Below, piece after piece: positions 1 to 10,190 of a stretch of 31,498 nt of DNA. Positions within the stretch are counted from its first letter, which is position 1. Each line of letters opens with the position of its first letter. The translations under genes were made by a program, and so were the position numbers. The stretch is from assembly GCA_003427395.1 (NCBI GenBank), contig BFEA01000021.1, positions 5,367,316 through 5,398,813 on the forward strand. The letters are read 5' to 3'. This stretch comes from Chara braunii. Lineage: Eukaryota; Streptophyta; Charophyceae; Charales; Characeae. Below the pieces are notes generated by a model, which worked only from the letters and a program-made list of their open reading frames with translations, searched no databases and was not told the DNA's origin.

Positions 1-732
1 CCGTGTGCCACAGTCCTTTGCGGCCATACGTCAACCCCGCATACCTAGCACCAGCCCATCGGATCGCCCAACTCCCTACTCACCATCTCGCTCGTCCGCG
101 TTGGCCGATCCTCTCCAGCATGCTAACTCCAAAGTTGATTAGAGAGCGAGTTAATTGCGCTTGAAAAATTTATAGCATGAGCGTCCGTGCGAGATACCCA
201 GGATTGTGGTTGAGTGGGAGGGAAGAAGAAGGAAGGAAGTGCCCACGACTGCATGGCCGGGCCGCGGCGTGGGGGACGTAGCCACTCTCCACGCATCGAT
301 TCAGTCATGCATCGTTTAGGGCAATAAGATCGACGAAAATATGCGCGCGCAGGGGCGCGGCGAAGATATCAAGAAGGAGGAGATTACAGTTACATTCACA
401 CTCTGCCAAGAAAAGAATTACAGTTACACGTGAGATTAAGGCGTGGAGAAGTTGTTTTTGTGGTAATGACTTCTTTACTCCCTATTCTGAATGCCTCTCC
501 TCCTTATGGCGCTGCAAGGACTTGTTAGTTGGCGATGAGGGTTTCGGATTGGGAATCTGACTTCGACGGTGAGCAGTTAATCCCCTCGGTTGAGGGCAAT
601 CAATGCTGCTCATCAGGTAATAGAGTGTGACTGCGTGTCGGCTCGGTTGACCACACATGTCTTGTATGGGACGGACACGTGGCATGTTAACATGAATTCG
701 GGTTGCGTAAAGATTACCCCAATTTACCTGAT
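1..732. other. No gene recognised
   Basis: I see no conserved coding region here. A 61-codon minus-strand frame with an ATG at 306-308 runs to 123, but it has no recognisable motif and a length expected by chance. The stretch 350-480 is AT- and purine-rich without obvious structure. Confidence 0.4.
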
Positions 733-890
733 TATAAATGTTGAGGGACGCTGGACCCGATTTCCAGCAGGTGTTGCTCCCCACCAATAGATGGAGCCTC
801 CCGAGCATGTTAGTGGTGTCTGCTCTTATCAGCACCCCTAGCATCCACTCGGGTTGTTTTCTCCCCCCCCCCAAAAAAAAAAAAAAAGGC
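733..890 (+). repeat. Poly(A)-ended retroposon-like repeat, copy 1
   Basis: The first 65 bases (733-797) are nearly identical to the reverse complement of 14953-15017. Both contain a hairpin with arms GCTGGA and TCCAGC, followed by a second small hairpin (GGTG / CACC). The few differences between copies fall mainly in the loops. After 797 this copy continues with unrelated sequence and reaches a C-run followed by about 15 A at 872-887. The other copy has its A-tract almost immediately after the shared part. Two copies in opposite orientations that end in A-tracts suggest LINE-mobilised short RNA or a SINE. I do not recognise the parent RNA and see no clear target duplication here. Confidence 0.45.
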
Positions 891-1439
891 ACGGAGAAGC
901 CAGAGCACAGACCTTGACGCGGCAGAGCGCTTGCAAGCAAAAAGCACCGTGCGGTTACGGTGCACCCAAATTCCTAGCCGAATTTAAGTCCTAATTGCAA
1001 AAAGAAATTTTGAGAACTCGCATGGGCTCGACATCAGTTGAAAATTCAAAAAGATTCAAAAAGATTCCCCTGTGCGATGATCGCGCGAAAATTCCCCACT
1101 CATAGCAGAACAAGAAAAAAACTATGGCAACAATTATTTTTTGCGCTCGCTAAGGCGCGATCAACTACCAACCGTCGTGGGGCCACCCCTTTTTTCAAAA
1201 GACGAGGGCATTCGTGTAATTTGGCGGGCCCCTCCCAATCAACCCCTGAAGTATCGTCGCGCAGAAAATGGTGCGTCTACGGAAAACAGTCCGTCACAAG
1301 GACCCCTACTTTGAGTTCCTTGGTTAATGGGTCCCACTCTATGAATTAGTGACAAGTTTGGGTTTTGTTATAAATGGCACGACAAATTGTCTGAAAATTC
1401 GGGCCTCGGTTAACCATCTGTCAACTGCATTGCTCTAAA
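888..1439. other. No gene recognised
   Basis: An unassigned stretch between the repeat and the 3' side of the LINE. A 103-codon plus-strand frame without an ATG-anchored motif covers 1038-1349, but its composition is not protein-like. The motif CTCGCTAAGGCGCG near 1149 recurs near 20785, with no wider similarity that I can see. Confidence 0.35.
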
Positions 1440-2160
1440 AGGCACCCCAATCCTTGGGATAATCTTCTCTTCTCCCCAGTAGGATGAGCTTTATATCCCA
1501 AGTCAGATGTTGCCCTGTCAAGCGTTGCCAGGCTGGATCCTACCATCTCCAGATTTGGAGCGCCATTGGGCATTCCAGCAGGCAATGCTTGAGGGTAGCT
1601 CTTCTCTTCGGCGAGGAGAGACCGCATATTGGGGAGAGCTTACCCTGGCTTTCGAGATCTGTTCTAGAGGTCAACCAGTCTAGGGTTGCTATGCATCTTT
1701 GTAAGATTTGCCATTGCAGGGCTGCATGTGTTGTTGATCTCAAGCAGAAGTAGGGGGAGCCCGGGGGACCACGTGAAGTCAGTGAAGTCTTCCTCTTTGA
1801 GTGGTGAGTACCTAGCCCAATGCCGGGTAATTACAATGATGGAGGGGTAAGGGATGTGAGTCCATCTATGTATTGCCATATTTTCATGTTTTTCAGTGAA
1901 GTCTTCCTCTTTGAGTGGTGAGTCCCTGGCCCAATGTCGGGTAATTACGACGATGAGGGGTAAGGATGTGAGTCCATCTGTGTATTGCCATATTTTCATG
2001 TTTTTTCTACTCTTCCATTCCCATCCTTTTGGATCGAAGGGTAAAGCACAGATTGGGGTGCCCGCTTCATAAGCATGCCACCCTTCTTTGTTACTTCCCA
2101 CCACTCTAATTTTGGTCAGCCTTTGCTTATCTCAAGTGGTCTAGGGCGTTATTTCGTATT
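1440..2160 (-). pseudogene. LINE ORF2 C-terminus with RT-associated zinc-binding region (remnant)
   Basis: The minus-strand frame 1540-1743 contains A-L-Q-W-Q-I-L-Q-R-C and a later C-L-L-E-C-P-M-A-L-Q-I-W-R-W block. These match, position by position, the second LINE in this window (A-L-Q-W-Q-I-T-H-R-C ... M-Q-C-P-V-A-L-L-T-W-R-W at 15950-16190). This is the zinc-binding domain found at the C-terminus of plant LINE reverse transcriptases. The expected CxxC pair is degraded here: only I-C-G remains. Upstream, the frame 1664-2104 is inflated by the 114 bp tandem duplication. Similarity to the other copy fades near 1440, so the C-terminus looks truncated. Confidence 0.8.
1780..2006. repeat. 114 bp tandem duplication inside the LINE
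   Basis: Two adjacent copies (1780-1893 and 1894-2006) both begin CAGTGAAGTCTTCCTCTTTG and end with CATATTTTCATGTTTTT. They differ at only a few positions. Because 114 is a multiple of three, the duplication keeps the minus-strand frame open. It therefore appears as a repeated H-W-A-R-x-S-P-L-K-E-E-D-F-T segment in translation. Confidence 0.9.
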
Positions 2161-2523
2161 AGCTTTGTAAATCTCACCCCCAGGAGGAGCTGGCCGTCCA
2201 CTCGGTGGGCCCTGTAGGCGGCCATCGGGAGGGGAAGTGAGTCAGACTCAACCACCCAACTTATAGGGATGGCCTCTAGAGCTGATCCGGTTTTGTTTCC
2301 AGGTTTTTAATGTTTTTGAGTTTTCAGCTGAGTTGTAGTCTTCCATGACCGCTTTGTATAGTCCCTAAGGTCCTTAACCGTGAACGCTCCTTTCTTTACC
2401 CAGTTCAGCCAGTGGTTTTTGTTGTGGATGGCAAAGGTATTGCCTTCTGCATTTCTGATGTGTTGGTTGCCGAAAACGGTTGCCTGATAAGTTTCACTTT
2501 ATTAGGCACATGTCCAAGAAGAT
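2161..2523 (-). pseudogene. LINE ORF2 central part, deleted and frameshifted
   Basis: In one minus-strand frame this stretch reads as broken LINE-like peptide with several stops. The RT motif with the catalytic Y/F-x-D-D that should follow the D-F-E-K-A-Y-D block is not found in any frame. I infer an internal deletion joining the RT palm to the distal part of ORF2. Confidence 0.5.
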
Positions 2524-2818
2524 CCAATCCACATGATCATATGCTTTTTCGAAGTCTATGAATAGGATAGTTGTTCCCTGTTTTCTTTGTCTTGCATGTT
2601 TGATTGTTTCGTTCACCAGCATGGAATTGCCTTGTATGTTCTGGGTGGATTAGGAGATTCATGTATGGGAAAAGTCTATTCGCTAGTGCTTCAGCTACCA
2701 TTTTGTAGCGCACTAGCAGGAGCGTTATTGGCCTGTAGTTCCTGATTTCTTCTCTGTCGCCTTTCTTGTATAGTAGTGTGGTCACTGCTTGGGTCAAGAG
2801 TTCTCCAAATGTGCCATC
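2524..2818 (-). pseudogene. LINE reverse transcriptase, fingers/palm fragment
   Basis: The minus-strand frame 2537-2818 carries T-L-L-Y-K-K-G-D-R-E-E-I-R-N-Y-R-P-I-T-L-L, the classic non-LTR RT signature. A one-base frameshift later, 2524-2556 encodes D-F-E-K-A-Y-D-H-V-D-W, the RT motif A with its catalytic aspartate. The frame starts directly after the TTAA at 2819-2822. Joined across the small inserted element it continues the frame of 2978-3240, with one TAA codon at the junction contributed by the TTAA itself. The fragment is dead because of the frameshift and the missing YADD motif. Confidence 0.9.
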
Positions 2819-2977
2819 TTAAACCACCAGTACTTGGGCCCAGCTATCGACCGTGGAAAAAAATAGAGTAGAAACGTTTCTAGTCGGATGAATTTGGGCG
2901 CTCCTGTAGTGGCCCATACGTTTCCTAAAATCGTGGCTTGTTAACGGGCACGACTTTAGGAAGTACAGGTGGTTTAA
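2819..2977. mobile_element. TTAA-flanked miniature inverted-repeat element (MITE)
   Basis: The left end TTAAACCACCAGTACTT (2819-2835) is the inverted complement of the right end AAGTACAGGTGGTTTAA (2961-2977), with one mismatch. TTAA lies at both edges (2819-2822 and 2974-2977), consistent with a 4 bp target duplication and a 151 bp element. An internal hairpin has arms at 2923-2935 and 2949-2961. It interrupts the LINE RT, and collapsing to one TTAA restores the frame. Its ends match those of the large element at 3756-11555. Its left 26 bp match that element's right end at 21 of 26 positions. TTAA is the target of the piggyBac and Sola3 superfamilies. The element has no coding capacity. Confidence 0.88.
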
Positions 2978-3755
2978 TGGACCGCCGTAAAATATTTCAG
3001 CAGCTCGTCTTGGAATACCTCCAACAAGTGCAACCAGAACTCCTTAGGAACAGAGTCCAGGCCTGGGGTCTTCTCACTGTCCATTTGGGCTAGGGCCTGC
3101 TGGACCTCTGATTTGGCCAAGGGGCCATGTGGTGCCTCTCTTTGTGCTGATGTGAGGAGTGGGGTGAGGGAGTGTAACAGTTGGTTCCGGTCTTGGGTAA
3201 GTGCTTCCTCGCCCCATTTAGCTGTTTCCGAGGTGAACAATTTCCAATAATATTATGTGGCATAGTCCAGTATTGTGTATGCATTGGTGGCTTTTGGGCT
3301 TTCTGTTTCAAAGGGGTGTCTACCATATTTTGGCACACTCTGGCTTGGGCCTTACTAAGGAAGGCCTTAGCCATCATGCTTTCCGTTGTATCCTTCTTTA
3401 TTCTAGCCTGAATTCTCAATGCTTCGAGCTAGGCGTCAATACGAGTATGTAAGTGGTCCTGGGCTTTCTGCAGGATCTTCCTACAACTTCCTATTCCATT
3501 TTTCCATCGCAGCCAAAAGTCTTTCAAGGGTGGCCGACCTTTCTTCCTCGTGCTTGATGATTTTTTTTTTAACCCTTTGTCTCAAGTAGGCTCTTCCATT
3601 GTTGAACCAGTCTTGTCAGGAGGCGTACTTATCTTTGGTTGAGGTCCAGTATTCGCAGTAGGTTTGGATGAGCTCTGAGAAGGAGGTGAGTTTAAGCAAG
3701 GTCTTGAATTTGAAGTACCCTGATCCCCTGTTGATGTGGGAATGGAATGGCAACC
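2978..3755 (-). pseudogene. LINE ORF2 linker and start of reverse transcriptase
   Basis: The frame 2974-3240 contains E-V-Q-Q-A-L-A-Q-M-D-S-E-K-T-P-G-L-D-S-V-P followed by K-E-F-W, the first conserved block of non-LTR RTs (K-x-P-G-x-D-x-x-P-x-E-F). Upstream, on the minus strand to 3755, an overlapping series of frames reads as linker between endonuclease and RT. It includes Y-F-K-F-K-T-L-L and Q-D-W-F-N-N-G-R-A-Y-L-R, with stops and frameshifts. The 5' edge at 3755 abuts the TTAA of the large element. The matching continuation is at 11556. Confidence 0.85.
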
Positions 3756-3759
3756 TTAA

Positions 3760-5037
3760 ACCACCAGTACACCCAGTGTCGGAGGGCGCGGTGTCCCGGT
3801 CCTCCTTCGTGTACCAGATTTCTGCTCAGCACCAGTACCGTTCCGACCTCTGCTGCTTGTCAGGCGTGTTCCGAACCTCAGCAGGCCTGGTACCTGAGCT
3901 GTGCCTCGGCGTGGACAGGTCCAGTTGGCGTTTGCCTCGACAAAAAGGTGCGCCACTGGACTTTCCTTTGGTCCACGCAGGCTCGGCGCCCTGCTATGCA
4001 GCAGAGCACTACCGGCCTGTGGCCGTGGTAGCCGCCGGGCTCGCCCAGGGACGCGAAAGTAAATAGGCCGGCGCAGTCTTTTCTATTGCACGCCGATCAA
4101 TCCCTGGTCAGGTTATGGGTTAGGTGCGTAGGCTCACTGGTACAGTCGGACAAAAAAGGGGTAAAAGAAAAAGAAAGAAAAGGAAAAAGGGGAATAGGGA
4201 GAGAAAAAGGAAGTCAAGTGTCGGACCTGTGCACAGATCTGGACCCTCGCTTTAGTTTGGGGCGATCTAGTGACCTCTGACCGCGGCGTCGATATGATTT
4301 CTATTTTTTTCCTTATTTCGTTTTATTATTATTATTATTATTATAATTATTATCATTATTAATTTTTCTCAATTTCCCCTTCGGCCTGTCATTTCGTGGG
4401 AAGGCGAACGGTTTGAGTTCCAAGCTCAAATTGCGGTTTACGGCCTAGGCTGGCCCGGCCCCTCATATATCGCATGCGGCAGACCTGCTCGGCTGAGCTC
4501 TGCGCTGTAGGACCCCAAAAGAGGGGCGACCCGCGACCGCATTGGTAGGAGGCTTATCGCCCTCCGTGGAAGGTCATAAGCCCCCTCCTTGCCATCGGAC
4601 ATGGGTACCCATCAGGGGCAGTCCGACGACATGTTTTGAAAAGAGGAGGTTGGCAGTTGGTATCCTGTTATGGGACCACCTCAACGGGTTTGCAGTCACG
4701 TCATAACTGAGCGAGGGAACTGGGGATCGATAGCACATGGTTTTGCCTATACCATGGCCGTTGGGATCCTTTTATTTTTTTTTTTAATTATTTATTATTG
4801 TCGTTTCCTGAAGCCTTATTATTAGCAAGAGGAATTTGGAAGGCAGCCTGGGCACCTCGTTCAGAGCACGGGGGCCGCGGTACAAGGAGGGCCTACAAAA
4901 GGGCGGAAAGGCTGACTGTTGGGCAGCTAATCTGTGGGTGCTTGCAAGCTATCTCGTTGCGTTAACGCCACTAGTCCGAGTCCGAAAAAACGGAGTAGTC
5001 GTAAGCCGTCTGAGTGCGGGCACTTGGAGTCTAGACC
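3760..5037. other. Left subterminal region of the TTAA element
   Basis: 3760-4070 is GC-rich, and a stop-free 132-codon plus-strand frame crosses the element boundary from LINE sequence, so that frame is not a gene. 4140-4210 is purine-rich. 4322-4365 is an ATT microsatellite. A 12 bp perfect palindrome ATGGGTACCCAT lies at 4601-4612, and 4770-4800 is T-rich. I see no convincing gene. Confidence 0.5.
4322..4365. repeat. (ATT)n microsatellite
   Basis: About fourteen ATT/TTA units with two interruptions, within the left part of the TTAA element. Confidence 0.9.
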
Positions 5038-5502
5038 ATGGCTATTCTGAGCGTGGCTATGGCAGACCGGGATGGCTTACGTGGCTATAGGCCTAGGTAC
5101 ATGAAATACTCCTGGATGTGGGAGCAAGAGGACGAGAAAGGCACTATACTGGAGACCATATTGTCTTATGGTAAGCCTGAAGGGGAGGTGAGGTTAAAGA
5201 TTAATGTCTGTGGTCACAGGGAACAGAAGATGAGGAGAGATGAGGGACTACAGACAGCTATTACCGAGTCACGTAACAGGGCTAAGCGAAGGTGCAGGCG
5301 AGACGGGGTGACTGCGAGCATGCGGGTAACGGTCACCTACCATGAGGATGACTCGTCGACTGGGACCACAACCAGGGAGGTGCAACACAACGAGAGGGAC
5401 TCTGAAGGGGAGTTGGAGATGAGCGATCACGAGGCGGATGCATGGACTGGATCAGATCCGCCGAAACCACCCACTGGCTGGACCAGTGGAAGACGGGCCT
5501 GA
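5038..5502 (+). CDS. Unrecognised 154-codon frame, possibly a first exon
   Basis: A true ATG sits in an excellent eukaryotic start context (GACCATGG), with a second in-frame ATG at 5059. The predicted product is hydrophilic: an aromatic N-terminal part (Y-M-K-Y-S-W-M-W-E-Q-E-D-E-K), a strongly basic central segment (R-N-R-A-K-R-R-C-R-R), then a threonine/serine and acidic tail ending D-P-P-K-P-P-T-G-W. The stop at 5500 may not be the real end. The next frame stays open to about 5566, where a donor-like GTAGGT occurs. It lies inside the TTAA element and reads in the same direction as 10191-10925, so both could be exons of one gene. I recognise no domain. A chance frame cannot be excluded. Confidence 0.35.
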   Translation: MAILSVAMADRDGLRGYRPRYMKYSWMWEQEDEKGTILETILSYGKPEGEVRLKINVCGHREQKMRRDEGLQTAITESRNRAKRRCRRDGVTASMRVTVTYHEDDSSTGTTTREVQHNERDSEGELEMSDHEADAWTGSDPPKPPTGWTSGRRA

Positions 5503-6205
5503 GGCCAGTTCGGCCTGGCATAGAGTAAAGCCAGCTGAGGCTGGACCATCGGAGACTCGACACCCGTAGGTCGTGAGGGAAAGTGTGAAGGTGGTTACGC
5601 GCGTGTTTTTTTTGGCACGTGGCACGACCCAGAGGGACATAGAGAGAGAGAGTCAACTTGGGAGAGACTGGGCTGCAGAAAAAACGGGTTTGCGGGTGAG
5701 AGACCAGGTATGGGATGACTAGTGACACGAGAGGAGATCACTAACGCGGGCGCGACTTCTTGGCTGACGTGAACTGATCAGGATGAGTTCACGCTGTGTG
5801 CCTGTAAGGAGGTACAACGAGCAGGCTTGTGGGGTGAGCTTGGACTACAGACGCTGCCCTCGGTGACGTCATCACTGACGAAGGGGTGAGGGTCACGATT
5901 GAGAGAGGGGGGCGCGCGAGTGAGAAGGGGTCAGATCAGAAGGGAGGGAAGGACTGGTATGTGCGTGAGGTATGTGAGTGACGAGCGTGCATGTTTGAAG
6001 AAGGTTGACGCCAGCTTGATTTCTGCGTGCGGGGGGTAAATGTGAGGGGACACGCGAACGTAGAAAGAATCAAAGTGGAGAGAGGACTGCTTGAGCCCTC
6101 GTGATTCTGTTGAGAACGTCATCTCCATAGTTCCAGGCAAGTCACGGTGAGCTACGCCTGTGACGATTGCGCTCAAGAATGAGGCGGTAGATGCACGGGG
6201 TCAGT

Positions 6206-6208
6206 TAC

Positions 6209-6247
<39 letters not shown>

Positions 6248-6258
6248 TGTGTGTGTGC
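6206..6258. repeat. (GT)n microsatellite
   Basis: An interrupted run of GT dinucleotides with a few C and A substitutions, inside the TTAA element. Confidence 0.92.
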
Positions 6259-9200
6259 GACGGGAAAAAGGGAAGATGGACTTTCTTGGAAAGGGAGGGA
6301 GGTTTTCTGTTGATGTCACCTTCCTTCCCTAGTTGCTACGTTGCGCGATATGGCGGATGGGAGCGAGTAGCGGTGGCTTGTGACCTGTGAGAGAGTACCC
6401 AATTAAAATCCACGAGGTTGCCACTAGCTATGAGGACAAATGGTTTGGTCATTCGTGAGGGCAAGAGGGATCTCCTGTTTGAGCGTGAGACAGTGGAATA
6501 AGTCTTCAGATGATATCACTGGTCCTGTCACTGCCGCTCTAGTTGGTGGTTTCAAACACTAGTAGTGAGAAGTCGCTGGTTACTGCAAGCGGGGAAAGGG
6601 AATGACGTGACGCGAGGCTCTGGGAGCACGCGAGGAACCAGATTTTAAGAAGACCACATTTAAGCTCTTCATTGATACTATTGAATCCCGACACATTAAT
6701 CAACTTGCATACTGAGTGTATCTAATGGCATGCTGCCTGACTATGAGCTCCGCGTGAACGAACGAATCTATCTGCAGGTAATCATCTACCGATTCCGCGT
6801 CTAGCACAGTTGAAGCCGTCGCAAGGGCTCATAGTACTTCGGGAGTATTCTGCAAGGGAGCAGTTGGGGTATGAAGTTACGAACAGATGAACCTAATTCT
6901 ACTCTTAACGGTGTGCGAGAACTAGAAGCTTACTAGCATCACCTGTCCTCCGTGAGTCGTCCTCCTTAGTAGGGGAAAAGAGGCGGTGAGTCGCGGCGCT
7001 AGGCGAAGTCACGTACGAGTCCTCAGTACTGATAATATTTTCTATGTTTGCCATGTGAATTGTGAGGGAAGCAGTTGTTGACTGTACTGGTAAGTCGCAT
7101 TCGTGTTGTAAGTCATAAACTTGTGAGCGCTACTATGATTAGGCAGCGTTAATATAAGCAGTCCGCGGCTGCCTCTTACTTTAGTGTTCGATAGGAATGA
7201 TACCCAGTTGCTACTTAAAGTAGATGCAGCTGGTTTGAGGATGACAGTGATTGTAACTTGCCCAAAGACGGGTGATAATAAGCAGAACTGAGAGACTGCT
7301 TCATCGGGCACAATTGAGACAATTACAAAACCGGTTCTCCTGTGTATTTCTTTGAGAAGTCTTTGTTAAAAAAAAAGCAATTCTCGAAAGGTCTGTATAT
7401 TTTGGTGGGGTCGCTTTTGTAGATCTTTTGGCTTAATCGCTCGGAGTTTCTTGGAAAACAAGTCCTTAGAGTTGTACGTGAGTGGGGGAAAGAACGAGTG
7501 ATTAAAAAGACTACATGAGCTGACAAAACAGACCAGTTCGAGTGCGACTCCGGAAACTAGTTGTCACTTCCTGTTGTCGATTGATGGGAAGAAAGCAATC
7601 TGTGATGCGAAAGATAGCCTACCTGCTGTCTAAGTACTTACTTGATGGGGACTAGCAAATCTCATCCTATTTGAAATCGATTGAATGAAAATTACCAGAG
7701 GAAGTATTAGCTCACTATAAAAGAAAAAGGTTCTCAAAGGAGATAATTTCGTCGCCCTTTCCTCTGGGTTAATTTGAAGAATGTCTGGTTGCAGCCCAAA
7801 TGTGAGTAAAACCTCCTGCCTGATATCACCCTGTGTGAGGACATGTGCAGTAGATGAGATAGCAGGTTACGGTAGGTCGTGCTTGTCTGAACTCTTAAGT
7901 GAGGGATGACACAAGACGCATCTTGAGTACGTTCTGCCTTGAGCCTCGGCTGAGAGCACTCAGAACCGCTGGGCTGAGTACGGACTCATGCTGCTCTTAG
8001 GTTTTATCGAACCGGCCCTGAATGCGCCTTGGATTCCGAGTTGTCTCTCGACTGAATCTAATGCCTTGTTTGACTATACTCCGGCAAGCTAGATCGAACA
8101 TGAGGTTCAAACGGGGAAGTAATGAGTGGGGGCAGTCCTTGCATCGTTGAATTAAGTACTGGGCGTAGAGGTTGATGTCGCATGATTAGGCTCATGTGAA
8201 CCCTGTCTCAGTTGGGCCAATCAAACAAAGGACCGTAACCCTGGATGGGTCGGACTTGTCGTACATGAAGGGTCGTGCTAGTTGCACCCTATTCAAACGC
8301 TCGAGCAGACGAGTGAATTCTCAGTGCTTGGTTTACAGCCCGCCTAGGAGTACTGGTTGGTGGCACCGCTTGGGTCGTATGCAGGGGGAATCAGTCCTCT
8401 CAGCGTTGGCGCCACGATGAGGTCTACCGCTACCAGTGCTTCAAATGTGTGTTTTTTTCTAAAGATGGATCTTTCGTTCACCGCGTGTAAGTACTCGCTA
8501 GAGACAATTCATGTTGCGAGGAAAAGTTCTATTGGAGGGTCCGTGACTATTAATGTGGGGTGAATTATTACTTGTTCCTCATGACAACTTTCGTCATTCT
8601 CTGTTGAGTTCGTAAGGTTTGCATCTCTTGCGTGTGCCACTGTGCGACTCCTGTAACGTCTGAGAGCCCCTGGCTAATACTGCTTAAACTTTTGCCCAAG
8701 CAAGCCTTGTTGTTGACATCAAGCCCTGCTTGCTCGTTCAGAAGTCTACTGTCAGTTCAGACTCAGATGAAGACCCAAAGTCACTCGAGCCTGTGGGACT
8801 GCATAACTATCAGCTGGTGTTTGATCTCAGGGCCTGAGCTAGGCACCTGGTCAAAGGCAATTGCAAGTCACCATTTCAGGGGAATTGCTTATATTCACCC
8901 TGGTCAATCTTTCCTTATCAGAAAATTATACTATATGCTAGACTGAGCTAGGGGTTAGCCTTGGACGAACTAAGATCTATAATTGCCCTGACGGAGGACT
9001 GTTGTTGTTGCTGTTTTTTTCGAATCGATAGTTTTGTATGGTAATACCCACTTACTACATGTACAAGTCTATTCCTAGCTTTGAGCTCGGATCGTGAACC
9101 GGGCGTGAGGCACTTGATACCCGAGTGTGAGGCTACTTGTAGAACCATGAACAGCAAGCACTCAGACCAAGGGTAGTTTGCCTCGTTTGCCAAAGCCGAC

Positions 9201-9694
9201 AAACTATTATACCCAGGATGGCTGCACCCCGTGGGTCGAGGGGAAAAGTAGTACGACAGTGCTCCCGACCTGAGCAATAGAGGTAACTGGGAGAAGCAAT
9301 CAGGGACGCTTGGCACAGTTCGGTACTAAAGAGACTGAAGTATCCTCTTGCGAGCAGTAACTGAACACACAGGGGCATCAGCAGACTTCGTCCGTGAACT
9401 AACCGGTATTCAATCCGTTCTCTGTCAGCCCTCAATCAGCCCCCCTATTGTTCATGTTATTTGAGGGTCATCCGCCTGAAGTAATCAGTGTTTAATTACT
9501 TCCAATCGAGTCAGAGCTTCGAGATGGTAAGACAGTGTCTACATCAGAAAAGACAAAATTGGCTTTTGGCATTCACTTCAACGCATGAGTGCGGTCTTAC
9601 CTTTCCAATGTGATGGGTTTCTGCAAGGATATGAGAAGTGAGGACACCATAAGGGTGGACTTGAACTTTGCATCAGGGTAAGACTGAGGGTTGA

Positions 9695-9877
9695 CAAGAA
9701 AGTATTGTTCAACATATCCACACTCACCTAAAACTCATGGTGGAACAAGCTCTAAAGGTGGTGAAGAGCCAGAAGTTCGTTGAGCACACCCTCTACTTTT
9801 ATGACCGCGAGGGCAAGTTACACCACACCTGGTCGCTTCTAGAAACCGTTGAACAGGCCAGGGCAAAACTCATGTAA
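9695..9877 (+). CDS. Candidate short exon in the TTAA element
   Basis: Stop-free from 9695 to the TAA at 9875-9877. From the ATG at 9737 it reads M-V-E-Q-A-L-K-V-V-K-S-Q-K-F-V-E-H, then Y-F-Y-D-R-E-G-K-L-H-H-T-W, an amphipathic, protein-like composition. A donor-like AT|GTAAAC lies at 9873-9879, and the next strong acceptor-like site is TTATTCAG at 10183-10190, directly before the 244-codon frame. The phases of this donor and the long frame do not agree. Either the splice site is elsewhere or this is chance. No domain is recognised. Confidence 0.2.
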   Translation, partial: QESIVQHIHTHLKLMVEQALKVVKSQKFVEHTLYFYDREGKLHHTWSLLETVEQARAKLM

Positions 9878-10190
9878 ACACAGGGGAGGCCCAAGCTTCA
9901 CTCTTGCAGTTTCTGTCAGCGCTCCGGTCAGTGGAAGTCCTTCAACAATCTGTAGCATTTTCAGGCAATCAGTGTTTGGTGACTTGACATCCCAGGACCC
10001 GATTATGATTTAATCAGAGTTTTAATTAGTACTCATAATCAACACTCAATCAGTTTCAATCAGCAGTTCAACAACATTCAGTTTCAATCAGCACTCGGTA
10101 GCCTGTCATTTTAGCAAACATTCAATCTTAGTCTGAACGAAACAACCGCTTGGCCGTTGCTATCCAACACGAAGTTTTAACATTATTCAG

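Larger units (their letters stand above)
5503..10190. other. Interior of the TTAA element without a resolved gene
   Basis: No frame on either strand is long enough to be convincing. Many short stop-free plus-strand stretches exist, but lengths of 20-70 codons are what chance gives. Donor-like sites on the plus strand include CAG|GTAATC (6778), CTG|GTAAGT (7090) and AGG|GTAAGA (9678). The clearest short peptide-like stretch is 9695-9877 (47 codons from the ATG at 9737, ending TAA). A GT microsatellite lies at 6206-6258. Several CAATCAG repeats occur at 10040-10100, just upstream of the 244-codon frame. Confidence 0.4.

Noticed and set aside
815-835. Resemblance of TCTGCTCTTATCAG to part of U2 snRNA
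   Set aside because: The match covers only about 15 bases, and the flanking sequence does not continue as U2.
3668-4066. 132-codon plus-strand frame
   Set aside because: It crosses the junction between LINE antisense sequence and the TTAA element, so it cannot be an ancestral gene.
4601-4612. Palindrome ATGGGTACCCAT
   Set aside because: A short perfect palindrome without context; expected occasionally by chance.
6390-9680. A chain of short protein-like plus-strand stretches that could be read as small exons or a frameshifted polyprotein
   Set aside because: Each is 20-70 codons, within chance expectation for three frames. I could not link them by consistent splice phases or name any domain.
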